Shown one piece after another: positions 26,507 through 35,716 of a stretch of DNA of 64,000 nt. The DNA is taken from the NCBI RefSeq assembly GCF_003604195.1, contig NZ_QXGR01000009.1, forward strand, positions 89,802-153,801, given 5' to 3'. A program made the position numbers and the translations under genes. A model generated the notes under the pieces. That model was not told the origin of the DNA and searched no databases. It was given only the letters and a program-made list of their open reading frames with translations. Position 1 is the stretch's first letter. Each line of letters opens with the position of its first letter. This DNA comes from Simplicispira lacusdiani. GTDB taxonomy: Bacteria; Pseudomonadota; Gammaproteobacteria; Burkholderiales; Burkholderiaceae_C.

Positions 26507-27289
26507 TCACTGCGCGGCCCAGCCGCCGTCCATGTTCCAGGCCACGCCGCGCACGTTGTTGGCGGCGCTGGAGCAGAAGAACACGGCCAGTTCGCCCAGC
26601 TCTTCGGGTGTGGTGAATTGCTGGGAGGGCTCCTTCTCGCCCAGCAGCAGCTTTTTCGCTTCCTCGTTTGAGATGCCCAGCGCGGCGGCCTTGGCGTCCA
26701 CCTGCTTTTGCACCAGGGGCGTGAGCACCCAGCCGGGGCAGATGGCGTTGCAGGTCACACCCGTGGTGGCGGTCTCCAGCGCGGTGACCTTGGTCAGGCC
26801 GACGATGCCGTGCTTGGCCGCCACGTAGGCCGACTTCTGCGCCGAGGCCACCAGGCCGTGCACCGAGGCCACGTTGATGATGCGGCCCCAGTTGGCGGCC
26901 TTCATGGCGGGCAGCGCCAGGCGCGTGGTGTGAAAGGCGCTGGTGAGGTTGATGGCGATGATGGCGTCCCAGCGCTCGGCCGGGAAGTCCTCGATGTTGG
27001 CCACATGCTGGATGCCGGCGTTGTTGACCAGGATGTCCACGCCGCCGAAGTCCTTGGCGGCGAAGGCCATCATGTCCTCGATGTCGGCGGCGCGGCCCAT
27101 GTCGGCGCCGTGGTAGGCCACGCGGACGCCGGCGTGCGCACCCGCGGCCAGCACTTCGGCGCGCGGGCCTTCCGCATCGCCGAAACCGTTGAGCACGACG
27201 TTCGCCCCCTGCCGCGCCAGGCTTTTGGCGATCCCCAGGCCAATGCCGCTGGTGGAGCCGGTGACGAGGGCGGTCTTGCCTTTGAGCAT
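26507..27289 (-). CDS. bdhA: 3-hydroxybutyrate dehydrogenase
   Basis: A 260-residue short-chain dehydrogenase that interconverts 3-hydroxybutyrate and acetoacetate with NAD(H). The Rossmann motif is TGSTSGIGLGIA, followed by NNAG, then the catalytic S and Y-x3-K in SVHGLVASAQKSAYVAAK. The regions VCNAICPGWVLTPL-like and QQFTTPEELGELAVF fit BdhA closely, and the substrate-binding lid lies near residues 190-215. It belongs to polyhydroxybutyrate turnover; the PHB regulator phaR lies 5.6 kb downstream in the window. An SD-like CGGAG precedes the start. Confidence 0.95.
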   Translation of the reverse strand: MLKGKTALVTGSTSGIGLGIAKSLARQGANVVLNGFGDAEGPRAEVLAAGAHAGVRVAYHGADMGRAADIEDMMAFAAKDFGGVDILVNNAGIQHVANIEDFPAERWDAIIAINLTSAFHTTRLALPAMKAANWGRIINVASVHGLVASAQKSAYVAAKHGIVGLTKVTALETATTGVTCNAICPGWVLTPLVQKQVDAKAAALGISNEEAKKLLLGEKEPSQQFTTPEELGELAVFFCSSAANNVRGVAWNMDGGWAAQ

Positions 27290-27358
27290 GGATCAATCTC
27301 CGAATGAATTACGATGCAATGAAAGAATTATCGAGCAGCGCTTTTGGGATTCGCATCC

Positions 27359-28309
27359 ATGATTGAACCTAGGCTGAACTACGTATCCTGCCCTGGCCCG
27401 GCAGCCCATCCGCAAGCGGACACTGCGGCGCAAGAGCACCGCATGGCCTGGTGGGAATGGAATGCGACCGGCGACCCGCACCATCCGCATGTGGTGGTGT
27501 GCGTGCATGGCCTCTCGCGCCAGGGGCGCGACTTCGACACGCTGGCCCGGGCCCTGTGCGGCAAGGTGCGCGTGGTGTGCCCTGATGTCGTGGGGCGCGG
27601 CGAAAGCGACCGCCTGGCCGATCCCATGGCCTATCAGCTCGGCCAGTACGCCGCCGACATGCTGACCCTGCTGGCGCACCTGCACCGCCAGGCGCCGCTG
27701 CGGACCATCGACTGGGTGGGCACCAGCATGGGTGGGCTGATCGGCATGGCCGTGTGCGGCCAGCCGGGGCTGCCGCTGCCTGTGCCGGTGCGCCGCCTGG
27801 TGCTCAACGACGTGGGGCCGGTGATCGAATGGCAGGCGCTGCAGCGCATCGGCCAGTACCTGGGCCAGAGCGTGCGCTTCGATTCGCTGCAGCAGGCGGC
27901 CGATGTGTTGTGGAGCCTTTCCACCACCTTCGGACCGCACACGCCCGAGCAGTGGCTGGAGCTGACGCGGCCCATGGTGCGTGCATTGCCCGAGGGCGGC
28001 TTTGGCCTCCACTACGACCCGGCCATCGCCGTGCCGTTCCGTGCGCTGACGCAGGAGGCCGCCGCAGCGGGCGAGGCCGCGCTGTGGCAGCTCTATGACC
28101 ACATCCAGGCGCGCACGCTGCTGTTGCGCGGCGCGCAGTCCGATCTGCTGTCGCCGCAGACGGCGCGGGCCATGGGTGAGCGCGGGCCGAAGGCGCGGCT
28201 GGTGGAGTTCGACGGCGTGGGCCATGCGCCCACCCTGGTCGCGGCGGACCAGGTGGCCGCCGTGGCGGGCTTTCTTCTTCTGGACGACGACAGCAAGGGG
28301 CCGGCATGA
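27359..28309 (+). CDS. Alpha/beta hydrolase
   Basis: A 316-residue alpha/beta-hydrolase fold protein. The oxyanion region is VCVHGLSRQGRDFD, the nucleophile elbow is GTSMGG, the acid lies near LLRGAQSDLL, and the histidine is in FDGVGHAPTL. The order and spacing are standard. The substrate is not known; it may be an ester or lactone. The ATG at 27359 is preferred to the upstream TTG. The gene overlaps relA by four bases (ATGA), so the two are translationally coupled, which is unusual for a stress-signal synthetase. Confidence 0.9.
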   Translation: MIEPRLNYVSCPGPAAHPQADTAAQEHRMAWWEWNATGDPHHPHVVVCVHGLSRQGRDFDTLARALCGKVRVVCPDVVGRGESDRLADPMAYQLGQYAADMLTLLAHLHRQAPLRTIDWVGTSMGGLIGMAVCGQPGLPLPVPVRRLVLNDVGPVIEWQALQRIGQYLGQSVRFDSLQQAADVLWSLSTTFGPHTPEQWLELTRPMVRALPEGGFGLHYDPAIAVPFRALTQEAAAAGEAALWQLYDHIQARTLLLRGAQSDLLSPQTARAMGERGPKARLVEFDGVGHAPTLVAADQVAAVAGFLLLDDDSKGPA

Positions 28310-30543
28310 AAACCCCTAGCGCGCGTCCGGAGGCCACGCCCACCGGCGCGCATGGCGCAGAACCCGTGCCGCAGCTCATCGCGGCCACCTCGGCCACCCT
28401 GCCCGAGCAGGTGGACGCCCTGGCGCGGGCGCGTAATTTCGCCGAGCCCCTGATCGCGGGCGAGCAGCTTGATTCGGGCGAGAACACCCTGGCCCACGCC
28501 GATGCGGTGGCCGCCATCCTCAAGGCCATTGGCGGCTCCGAGGCCATGCAGGCGGCCTGCTATCTGGTACACGCCTGCGAGCACCTGAACAAGCCGCAGG
28601 AGGTGATCGCCAAGGCCTTCGGCGAGAACTTCGCCACGCTGGCCGTGGAGACCACGCAGCTCATGCGCGTGCAGTACCAGGCGCGCGTGGCGCAGGCCTC
28701 CGGGCAACTGGTGGACGACCCCGCGGTGCAGACCGAGAACGTGCGCAAGATGCTGCTGGCCTTCTCGCGCGACCTGCGCGTGGTCATGCTGCGCCTGGCC
28801 TCGCGCCTGCAGACGCTGCGCTACTACGCGGCGAGCAAGCGCCCCGTCTCGCCGGGCATCGCGCGCGAGGCACTCCATGTGTTCGCACCGCTGGCCAACC
28901 GCCTGGGCATCTGGCAGATCAAATGGGAGATGGAAGACCTGGCCTTCCGTTTCCTGGAGCCCGAGACCTACAAGGAGGTGGCGCGCCTGCTCGACGAGAA
29001 ACGTGGCGAGCGCGAGGTCAACATGGCGCAACTGCGCGAGCGCGTGGAAACGCAGTTGCGCGCGCACAGCATCAGCGCCTCGGTGACGGGCCGGCCCAAG
29101 CACATCTACAGCATCGTCAAGAAGATGCGCGGCAAGTCGCTCAACTTCGACCAGGTGTTCGACATCCGCGCGCTGCGCGTCATCGTCCCCACGGTGAAGG
29201 ACTGCTACTCGGCGCTGAGCTGGGTGCACGCGCAGTTCACGCCCATGGTGGAGGAGTTCGACGACTACATCGCCAAGCCCAAGCCCAACGGCTACCAGTC
29301 GCTGCACACCATCGTGCGCGATGAATCGGGGCGCCCCGTCGAGATCCAGATCCGCACGCAGGCCATGCACGACCACGCCGAGCACGGCGTGGCCGCGCAC
29401 TGGGCCTACAAGGAAGCGGGCCACAAAGGCTATGCGGGCGTATCGGCCAGCGGCGACTACGACGCCAAGATCGCCGTGCTGCGCCAGCTCCTGGCATGGG
29501 AGCGCGACCTGGCGGGCACGCCACAGCATGCGGGGCTGTTCGAGGATCGTATCTACGTGCTCACGCCCAACGCGGCCATCGTCGAGCTGCCCCAGGGCGC
29601 CACGCCGGTCGACTTCGCCTACGCCGTGCACACCAACGTGGGCCACCGCTGCCGGGGCGCGCGCGTCGACGGCGTGATGGTGCCGCTCAACACCCAGCTG
29701 CAGAACGGCCAGACGGTGGAGATCACCACAGCCAAGGAAGGCGGCCCGTCGCGCGACTGGCTCAATGCCGAGCTGGGCTACCTCAACAGCCACCGCGCCC
29801 GCGCCAAGGCGCGCGCCTGGTTCAATGCGCTGGCGCTGCACGAAACCGTGGCGCGCGGGCGCGAGGCGGTCGAGAAGCTCCTGCAGCGCGAGGGCAAGAC
29901 CGCGATGCGGCTCGACGACCTGGCCGGCCAGCTCGGCTTCAAGTCGGCCGATGCGCTGTTCGAGGTGGTGGGCAAGGACGAGTTCTCACTGCGCAACATC
30001 GAGGTGCTGCTGCGCCCGCCCGAACCCCAGTTGCAGCCCGACGACTACCTGCTGCTGAAAAAAGCGCGCGTGCCCGACAAGAAGACCCCCAAGGGGGGCG
30101 TGCTGGTGGTGGGCGTCGATTCGCTGATGACGCAGCTGGCCAAGTGCTGCAAGCCGGCGCCCCCGGACGACATCCGGGGCTTCGTCACGCGCGGCAAGGG
30201 AGTCAGCATCCACCGCGCGGACTGCAGCAACTTCCGGGAGATGTCGGCGCGCAACGCCGAGCGCGTGATCGACGTGGAGTGGGGCGCCTCCAAGGCGGCG
30301 GCCACGGCATCGGTGTATCCGGTGGACGTGGCCATCGAGGCGGCCGACCGCCAGGGCCTGCTGCGCGACATCTCGGAAGTGTTCGCCAAGGAGAAGATGA
30401 ACGTCATCGGCGTGCAGACGCAGTCCGTCAAGGGCACGGCGTGGATGACCTTCACCGTGGAGGTGGCCGATTCCGGGCGCCTGGGCAAGGTGCTGGGCAT
30501 CGTGGCATCGGTGCCCGGCGTGCGCTGGGCGCGCCGGCGCTGA
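28306..30543 (+). CDS. relA: (p)ppGpp synthetase RelA
   Basis: A 745-residue long RSH protein. The N-terminal HD hydrolase region is degenerate: CYLVHACEHL stands where active enzymes have HD-x-x-ED. The synthetase domain includes GRPKHIYSIVKKM and an EFDDYIAKPKPNGYQSLHT stretch with the EXDD signature of RelA rather than the RXKD of bifunctional SpoT. TGS (DRIYVLTPNAAIVELP), conserved KCCKP and C-terminal ACT domains follow. It should make (p)ppGpp on ribosomes stalled by uncharged tRNA. It overlaps the hydrolase gene by 4 bp. tRNA-Val begins 80 bp downstream. Confidence 0.95.
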   Translation: MKTPSARPEATPTGAHGAEPVPQLIAATSATLPEQVDALARARNFAEPLIAGEQLDSGENTLAHADAVAAILKAIGGSEAMQAACYLVHACEHLNKPQEVIAKAFGENFATLAVETTQLMRVQYQARVAQASGQLVDDPAVQTENVRKMLLAFSRDLRVVMLRLASRLQTLRYYAASKRPVSPGIAREALHVFAPLANRLGIWQIKWEMEDLAFRFLEPETYKEVARLLDEKRGEREVNMAQLRERVETQLRAHSISASVTGRPKHIYSIVKKMRGKSLNFDQVFDIRALRVIVPTVKDCYSALSWVHAQFTPMVEEFDDYIAKPKPNGYQSLHTIVRDESGRPVEIQIRTQAMHDHAEHGVAAHWAYKEAGHKGYAGVSASGDYDAKIAVLRQLLAWERDLAGTPQHAGLFEDRIYVLTPNAAIVELPQGATPVDFAYAVHTNVGHRCRGARVDGVMVPLNTQLQNGQTVEITTAKEGGPSRDWLNAELGYLNSHRARAKARAWFNALALHETVARGREAVEKLLQREGKTAMRLDDLAGQLGFKSADALFEVVGKDEFSLRNIEVLLRPPEPQLQPDDYLLLKKARVPDKKTPKGGVLVVGVDSLMTQLAKCCKPAPPDDIRGFVTRGKGVSIHRADCSNFREMSARNAERVIDVEWGASKAAATASVYPVDVAIEAADRQGLLRDISEVFAKEKMNVIGVQTQSVKGTAWMTFTVEVADSGRLGKVLGIVASVPGVRWARRR

Positions 30544-30622
30544 GCCGGCTTGGCGCACTTTTTTGCAATGAAGCCAGAACCGCCGTTTTTTGCTGCTACA
30601 ATCTCATCTCTCGAATACACAC

Positions 30623-30699
30623 AGGCGCGTAGCTCAGCTGGTTAGAGCACCACCTTGACATGGTGGGGGTCGTTGGTTCGAGTCCAATCGCGCCTACCA
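30623..30699 (+). tRNA. tRNA-Val (GAC)
   Basis: A 77-base cloverleaf. The acceptor AGGCGCG pairs with CGCGCCT, followed by A and encoded CCA. The anticodon loop is TTGACAT with GAC at 30657-30659, and the T arm is GTTGG-TTCGAGT-CCAAT. A TACAAT at 30597-30602 can serve as a -10 box. A strong terminator follows. Confidence 0.97.
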
Positions 30700-30720
30700 A
30701 CTAACCATTGGTAATCCAAA

Positions 30721-30752
30721 AGGGCCTGCAGCACTGCAGGCCCTTTTTCTTT
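30721..30752 (+). terminator. Rho-independent terminator after tRNA-Val
   Basis: The stem GGGCCTGCAG/CTGCAGGCCC has a two-base loop and is followed by TTTTTCTTTT. Confidence 0.9.
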
Positions 30753-30814
30753 TGCCGGATCGATGGCCCGCCGCCTTGGCCACGGCAGGCCGGCGATGTC
30801 CCGGGGCCGCTCGG

Positions 30815-32629
30815 CTATGCCCCCACCTTGAACTGCGCCACCGTCTGGGCCAGGTGCTCGGCCTGGTCCTTGAGGCTGGAGGCGGCGGCCGCGCTTTCCT
30901 CGACCAGTGCGGCGTTCTGCTGGGTCATCTGGTCCAGGTTGTTGATGGCCGCGCCCACCTGGGCGATGCCGGCGCGCTGTTCGGTGGCGGCGGTGGAGAT
31001 TTCCTGCATCAGCTGCGCCACGCGGCCCACGTTGGCCACGATCTCCTGCATCGATTGCCCGGCATCGTTCACCAGGCCCGAGCCGGCCTCCACGGCCGAC
31101 ACCGAGTTCCCGATCAGTGCCTTGATCTCCTTGGCCGCCTCGGCCGAGCGCTGCGCGAGCGTGCGCACCTCGCCCGCCACCACCGCGAAACCCCGGCCCT
31201 GGTCGCCGGCGCGCGCGGCCTCCACGGCGGCGTTGAGCGCCAGGATGTTGGTCTGGAAGGCGATGCCATCGATCACCGAGATGATGTCGTTGATCTTGCG
31301 CGAGCTGTGCGTGATCTCTTCCATGCTCTGCACCACCTTGGCCACCACGTCGCCACCGCGTTGGGCGGACTTGGCCGCCGTGGCGGCGATCTGGTTGGCC
31401 TCGCTGGCGGTCTGCGCGGCCTGGCCGACGGCGCTGGTCATCTGCTCCATGGACGAGGCGGTTTCCTGCAGGCTGGAGGCGGTCTGCTCGGTGCGCGCCG
31501 AGAGATCGTGGTTGCCCGTGGCGATCTCCTCCGAGGCCAGGTGCACCGAGGCGCTGGTGTTGCGGATGTCGACCAGGGTCAGCCGGATCTTCTCGACGAA
31601 ATGGTTGAAGGCGTCGGCGATGCGTGCCAGCTCGTCCTTGCCATCGATGCGCAACTGGTGCGTCAGGTCGCCATCGCCCGAGGCCACGTCCTGCATGGCG
31701 CGTTCCAGCCGGCCCAGGCCAGCCATCGAGCGCGCCACGACGGCCGCCGCCACGAGCACGCTGAGGCCGGCCACCACGAGCCCGCCGATGATGGAGTTGA
31801 GCAGCAGTTGCGTGACGCCGGCCAGGGCCTCGCCGCGGTGCAGCGAGACCACGAGCACCCAGTCGGTCCCCGCGATGGGCCGGCCCAGCAGAAGGCGGGG
31901 CACGCCGTTGACCGATACCCGGGCCAGCGTCGGGGCATCGACCATGGCGCCGATGGCCGTGGGCGTGAGCTCCGGCGAGAGCGCCACCGCTTCCTTGAGC
32001 ACGAGGTCGAGGTTCTTGTGCACCAGCACCTTGCCGGCGCGCGAGACCACGAAGGCGTCGCTCGACGGGGTCGGGTTGATGGCCGTCACGCTGTTGGCCA
32101 CCGCATCCATGAACACGTCGGCGGCGGCCACGGCCGTGGTCTGGCCGCCGTCCTTGACGGCCAGCGCGAAGGTCATCACCAGCTTCTTGCTGCCGGCGTC
32201 CACATAGGGCTCGGTCAGCGCCACGCCCTGCGTGGCCTCGGCCTGCTTGTACCAGGGCCGCGCGGTCGGGTCCCAGTCGGCCGGCAGGTTCTGCGGGGTC
32301 GAGAAGAGAGCGGTCTTGTTGGCGTAGCCGATATAGGTGGTGTCGAAGCCGCCGCTCTTGACGCCTTGGGTCAGGGCGGGCAGCGGCTCGCTCAGGCGTG
32401 TGGCCGGCTCCAGCGACTGCACCACCGCCGATCGGGTCTTGACCCATTCGGCGATGCCGTCGGCCCGGGCCTTGGCCAGGCCGGCGGTGCTCTCGGTCAA
32501 GGTGGCCATGGCCGAGGAGCGGACGGTGAAGAAGTTGAATGTTGAAACGGCTGCGACGCCGAGTACGACCAGCGCTGCCGTGGTGATGGTGAGCCGGAGC
32601 TTGAGCGAGAGATTGGAAAACAGTGACAT
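30815..32629 (-). CDS. Methyl-accepting chemotaxis protein
   Basis: A 604-residue chemoreceptor. The N-terminal transmembrane helix lies near residues 10-30, followed by a large periplasmic ligand domain of Cache type ([34 protein letters not shown]). A second helix lies near residues 265-290, then HAMP ([18 protein letters not shown]) and the long helical signalling hairpin with the conserved tip [20 protein letters not shown]. The C-terminus has no CheR-binding pentapeptide. It should signal through CheW/CheA; ligands of related Cache domains are often amino or organic acids. The start at 32629 begins [10 protein letters not shown]. No che gene is nearby. Confidence 0.95.
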   Translation of the reverse strand: MSLFSNLSLKLRLTITTAALVVLGVAAVSTFNFFTVRSSAMATLTESTAGLAKARADGIAEWVKTRSAVVQSLEPATRLSEPLPALTQGVKSGGFDTTYIGYANKTALFSTPQNLPADWDPTARPWYKQAEATQGVALTEPYVDAGSKKLVMTFALAVKDGGQTTAVAAADVFMDAVANSVTAINPTPSSDAFVVSRAGKVLVHKNLDLVLKEAVALSPELTPTAIGAMVDAPTLARVSVNGVPRLLLGRPIAGTDWVLVVSLHRGEALAGVTQLLLNSIIGGLVVAGLSVLVAAAVVARSMAGLGRLERAMQDVASGDGDLTHQLRIDGKDELARIADAFNHFVEKIRLTLVDIRNTSASVHLASEEIATGNHDLSARTEQTASSLQETASSMEQMTSAVGQAAQTASEANQIAATAAKSAQRGGDVVAKVVQSMEEITHSSRKINDIISVIDGIAFQTNILALNAAVEAARAGDQGRGFAVVAGEVRTLAQRSAEAAKEIKALIGNSVSAVEAGSGLVNDAGQSMQEIVANVGRVAQLMQEISTAATEQRAGIAQVGAAINNLDQMTQQNAALVEESAAAASSLKDQAEHLAQTVAQFKVGA

Positions 32630-32891
32630 GACAGGACTCCCAGGTGGGGTGTTTGCACATGTGCCCCTGTTTGTTTTTGACAGGGCCAAGGGGATCTGGG
32701 GAGAGGGGGATTCCCTGATGCTACTGCTGAACCGCCGGTTTGTTGCAAATTGTTTACACCGCGCGGCCCGCACGACCGGGGCCATGGGCGGCGCGCACGC
32801 TGTCAGGGTATTCCTGCGCTAGGCAAACGATATGTGCTCCTAGAATCTGTTGCAGTGCAATACATGGGCGTGAGGGCCCGAGGAGTCCGCA

Positions 32892-33428
32892 GTGCAAGAA
32901 AAAAATGCCGTGCCAGGTGCCAAGCAGGTTCCGCGGGTCATCAAGAAGTACCCCAACCGGCGTCTCTATGACACCAACACGTCCACCTACATCACGCTGG
33001 CCGAGGTCAAGCAGTTGGTGATGGCGAGCGAGAGCATCGTCGTGCGCGATGCCAAAACGGGCGAGGACATCACGCGCAGCATCCTGCTGCAGATCATCCT
33101 GGAGGAGGAGGCCGGCGGCGCACCCATGTTCTCCGAGGCCGTGCTGGCCAACATCATCCGCTTCTATGGCCATGCCATGCAGGGCTTCATGGGCAGCTAC
33201 CTGGAAAAGAACGTGCAGATGTTCACCGACATGCAGGCGCGCCTGGCCGAGCAGTCGCAGGGCATGACGCCCGAGGCCTGGGCCAAGTTTATGGGCGCGC
33301 AGTCGCCCATGGTGCAGGGCCTGATGGGCAATTACACCGAGCAGTCGCGCACCATGTTCACGCAGATGCAGGAGCAGATGCAGAAGCAGACCGAGCAGAT
33401 GCTCGGCGCCTTCGGCCTCAAGCGCTGA
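32892..33428 (+). CDS. phaR: Polyhydroxyalkanoate synthesis repressor
   Basis: A 178-residue regulator. The N-terminal DNA-binding domain begins [20 protein letters not shown], the PhaR hallmark, followed by the second PHB-accumulation domain ([28 protein letters not shown]). A Gln/Met-rich coiled C-terminus follows. It represses phasin and PHA genes and is released by PHA granules. The start codon is GTG at 32892 with AGGAG six bases upstream. It stands alone here; bdhA is the only other PHB gene in the window. Confidence 0.95.
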   Translation: MQEKNAVPGAKQVPRVIKKYPNRRLYDTNTSTYITLAEVKQLVMASESIVVRDAKTGEDITRSILLQIILEEEAGGAPMFSEAVLANIIRFYGHAMQGFMGSYLEKNVQMFTDMQARLAEQSQGMTPEAWAKFMGAQSPMVQGLMGNYTEQSRTMFTQMQEQMQKQTEQMLGAFGLKR

Positions 33429-33516
33429 CCCGGGCAGGGCACCTGCCTGGCCCTGCCTGCGGGCGGCCTTTGGGCGGCGGCGCGCCGTGCTGGCCCAATG
33501 CTGGGACAATACGGGG

Positions 33517-34908
33517 ATGACAGAAGCTCCATCCCCCGCGAAGATTCCCAAGGTCGGGTTCGTCAGCCTTGGCTGCCCGAAGAACCTGACCGATTCCGAA
33601 CTCATCCTCACGCAGCTCAGCGCCGAGGGCTACCAGACCGCCAAGACCTTCGAGGGCGCGGACCTGGTCATCGTCAACACCTGCGGCTTCATCGACGACG
33701 CCGTCAAGGAAAGCCTGGACACCATTGGCGACGCCCTGGCCGAGAACGGCAAGGTCATCGTCACCGGCTGCCTGGGCGCGCGCTCGGGCGACGGCGGTGG
33801 CAATTTCGTGCAGCAGATGCACCCCAGCGTGCTGGCCGTGACCGGCCCGCAGGCCACGCAGGACGTGATGGACGCCGTGCACCGCAATCTGCCCAAGCCG
33901 CACGACCCTTTCATCGACCTGGTGCCTGGCGCCTTCGGCGAGGCGGGCATCAAGCTCACGCCGCGCCACTACGCCTACCTCAAGATCAGCGAGGGCTGCA
34001 ACCACCGCTGCACCTTCTGCATCATCCCCTCGATGCGCGGCGACCTCGTGTCGCGCCCCATCGGCGATGTGCTGAAAGAGGCCAAGGCCTTGTTCGAGGG
34101 TGGCGTGAAAGAGCTGCTGGTCATCAGCCAGGACACCTCGGCCTACGGCGTGGATGTGAAGTACCGCACCGGCTTCTGGGACGGCAAGCCCGTCAAGACG
34201 CGCCTGCTGGAGCTGGTGCAGTCCCTGGGTGCCATGGCCGCGCCCTACGGTGCCTGGGTGCGCCTGCACTACGTGTACCCCTACCCGAGCGTGGACGAGA
34301 TCATTCCGCTGATGGCCGAGGGCCTGGTGTTGCCTTACCTGGACGTGCCCTTCCAGCACAGCCACCCCGATGTGCTCAAGCGCATGAAGCGCCCGGCCAG
34401 CGGCGAGAAGAATCTGGAGCGCATCCAGCGCTGGCGCGAGGCCTGCCCCGACATCGTGATCCGCAGCACCTTCATCGCCGGCTTCCCCGGCGAAACGGAA
34501 GAGGAATTCCAGCACCTGCTCGACTTCATGCGCGAGGCGCAGATCGACCGCGCCGGCTGCTTTGCTTACAGCGACGTCACCGGCGCCGAGGCCAACAACC
34601 TGCCCGGCATGCTGCCGCTGGAGGAGCGCGAGGCGCGCCGCGCGCGCTTCATGGCCGTGGCCGAGGAAGTGTCGGTGGCCAAGCTGCAGCGCCGCGTGGG
34701 CGCGACCATGCAGGTGCTGGTGGACCACGCGCCTGCCATGGGCCGCAAGGGCGGCGTGGGCCGCAGCTATGCCGATGCGCCCGAGATCGACGGCAACGTG
34801 CACCTGCTGCCGCCCGAGAAGATCAGCAAGCAGCTCAAGGTGGGCGAATTCACCAAGGCGCGCATCGTTGCCGTGCAGGGCCACGATCTGGTGGCGCAGC
34901 CCATTTGA
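33517..34908 (+). CDS. rimO: Ribosomal protein S12 methylthiotransferase
   Basis: A 463-residue radical SAM enzyme that adds a methylthio group to Asp of ribosomal protein S12. The UPF0004 domain holds cysteines in [21 protein letters not shown] and TGCLGAR (first cluster). The radical SAM motif is CNHRCTFC (second cluster). A C-terminal TRAM domain follows. I start at the ATG at 33517 because it begins [19 protein letters not shown]; a GTG ten codons earlier is possible. A copy of the short element starts at the base after the stop codon. Confidence 0.96.
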   Translation: MTEAPSPAKIPKVGFVSLGCPKNLTDSELILTQLSAEGYQTAKTFEGADLVIVNTCGFIDDAVKESLDTIGDALAENGKVIVTGCLGARSGDGGGNFVQQMHPSVLAVTGPQATQDVMDAVHRNLPKPHDPFIDLVPGAFGEAGIKLTPRHYAYLKISEGCNHRCTFCIIPSMRGDLVSRPIGDVLKEAKALFEGGVKELLVISQDTSAYGVDVKYRTGFWDGKPVKTRLLELVQSLGAMAAPYGAWVRLHYVYPYPSVDEIIPLMAEGLVLPYLDVPFQHSHPDVLKRMKRPASGEKNLERIQRWREACPDIVIRSTFIAGFPGETEEEFQHLLDFMREAQIDRAGCFAYSDVTGAEANNLPGMLPLEEREARRARFMAVAEEVSVAKLQRRVGATMQVLVDHAPAMGRKGGVGRSYADAPEIDGNVHLLPPEKISKQLKVGEFTKARIVAVQGHDLVAQPI

Positions 34909-34967
34909 CGCTATTGAATTGATAGCTTATGGCGCCCGCTGGACGGGCGCCATAGCCACAAAAGGCT
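34909..34967 (+). repeat. Short dispersed element, copy 6
   Basis: GCTATTGAATTGATAGC is followed by a strong hairpin, TATGGCGCCCG/CGGGCGCCATA, and ACAAAAGG. It begins directly after the rimO TGA. In this copy the second box has diverged but kept perfect pairing, consistent with selection on the hairpin. Confidence 0.75.
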
Positions 34968-34974
34968 CAAAAAC

Positions 34975-35004
34975 AAAAAAGGCTTCCCGAGGGAAGCCTT
35001 TTTG
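34975..35004. terminator. Bidirectional terminator between rimO and efp
   Basis: AAAAAAGGCTTCCC/GGGAAGCCTTTTT has a three-base loop, with A and T runs on both sides. It serves two convergent genes. Confidence 0.9.
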
Positions 35005-35019
35005 CTGGGCGCGGGGCGC

Positions 35020-35574
35020 TCACACGCGCTTGCGGTATTCGCCGGTGCGGGTGTCGATTTCGATCTTGTCGCCCTGGTCCACGAACAGGGGCACGGGCAC
35101 TTCGAAGCCGGTGGCGATCTTGGCGGGCTTGAGCACCTTGCCGGACGTGTCGCCCTTGACGGCGGGTTCGGTCCAGGTGATCTCGCGCTCGACGCTGGTG
35201 GGCAGTTCGACCGAGATGGCCTTGCCGTCGTAGAACACCACTTCGGCGGCCATGCCGTCTTCCAGGTAGTTCAGCGAGTCGCCCATGTTTTCGGCTTCGA
35301 CTTCGTACTGGTTGTAGTCGGCGTCCATCCACACGTACAGGGGGTCGGCGAAGTAGGAGTAGGTGCACTCCTTCTTGTCCAGAATGATCTGGTCCATCTT
35401 GTCGTCGGCCTTGAACACCACTTCGGTACCGAAGTTGGCGATCAGGCTCTTGAGCTTCATGCGCACGGTGGCGGCGTTGCGGCCGCCGCGTGCGTATTCG
35501 GTCTTCAGGACGACCATCGGGTCCTTGCCGTGCATGATGACGTTGCCGGCGCGGATTTCTTGAGCGATTTTCAT
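35020..35574 (-). CDS. efp: Elongation factor P
   Basis: A 184-residue translation factor that relieves stalling at polyproline. The KOW-like N domain carries the modification loop YARGGRN with arginine at position 32. Two OB domains follow, ending with [10 protein letters not shown]. Arginine at this site identifies the EarP-dependent, rhamnosylated class rather than the lysine/EpmA class. The enzyme gene earP is directly upstream on the same strand, as expected. The start at 35574 begins [11 protein letters not shown]. Confidence 0.97.
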   Translation of the reverse strand: MKIAQEIRAGNVIMHGKDPMVVLKTEYARGGRNAATVRMKLKSLIANFGTEVVFKADDKMDQIILDKKECTYSYFADPLYVWMDADYNQYEVEAENMGDSLNYLEDGMAAEVVFYDGKAISVELPTSVEREITWTEPAVKGDTSGKVLKPAKIATGFEVPVPLFVDQGDKIEIDTRTGEYRKRV

Positions 35575-35716
35575 AGCAATTTGCTTGGGTTGGGGCCGCT
35601 CAATGCGCTGGCCTGTAGCCCGATGGGCTGCCGTGCCGGAGCATGTTCCGCGGCGGGAATGCGCTGTGGCGGCAGAGCCTGGTGGCGCCCGGCCAATTTG
35701 CGCAAAGCCTTGGATT

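Noticed and set aside
28306..30543. Calling the RSH protein bifunctional SpoT
   Set aside because: The HD metal-binding residues are missing and the synthetase motif is EXDD, as in RelA.
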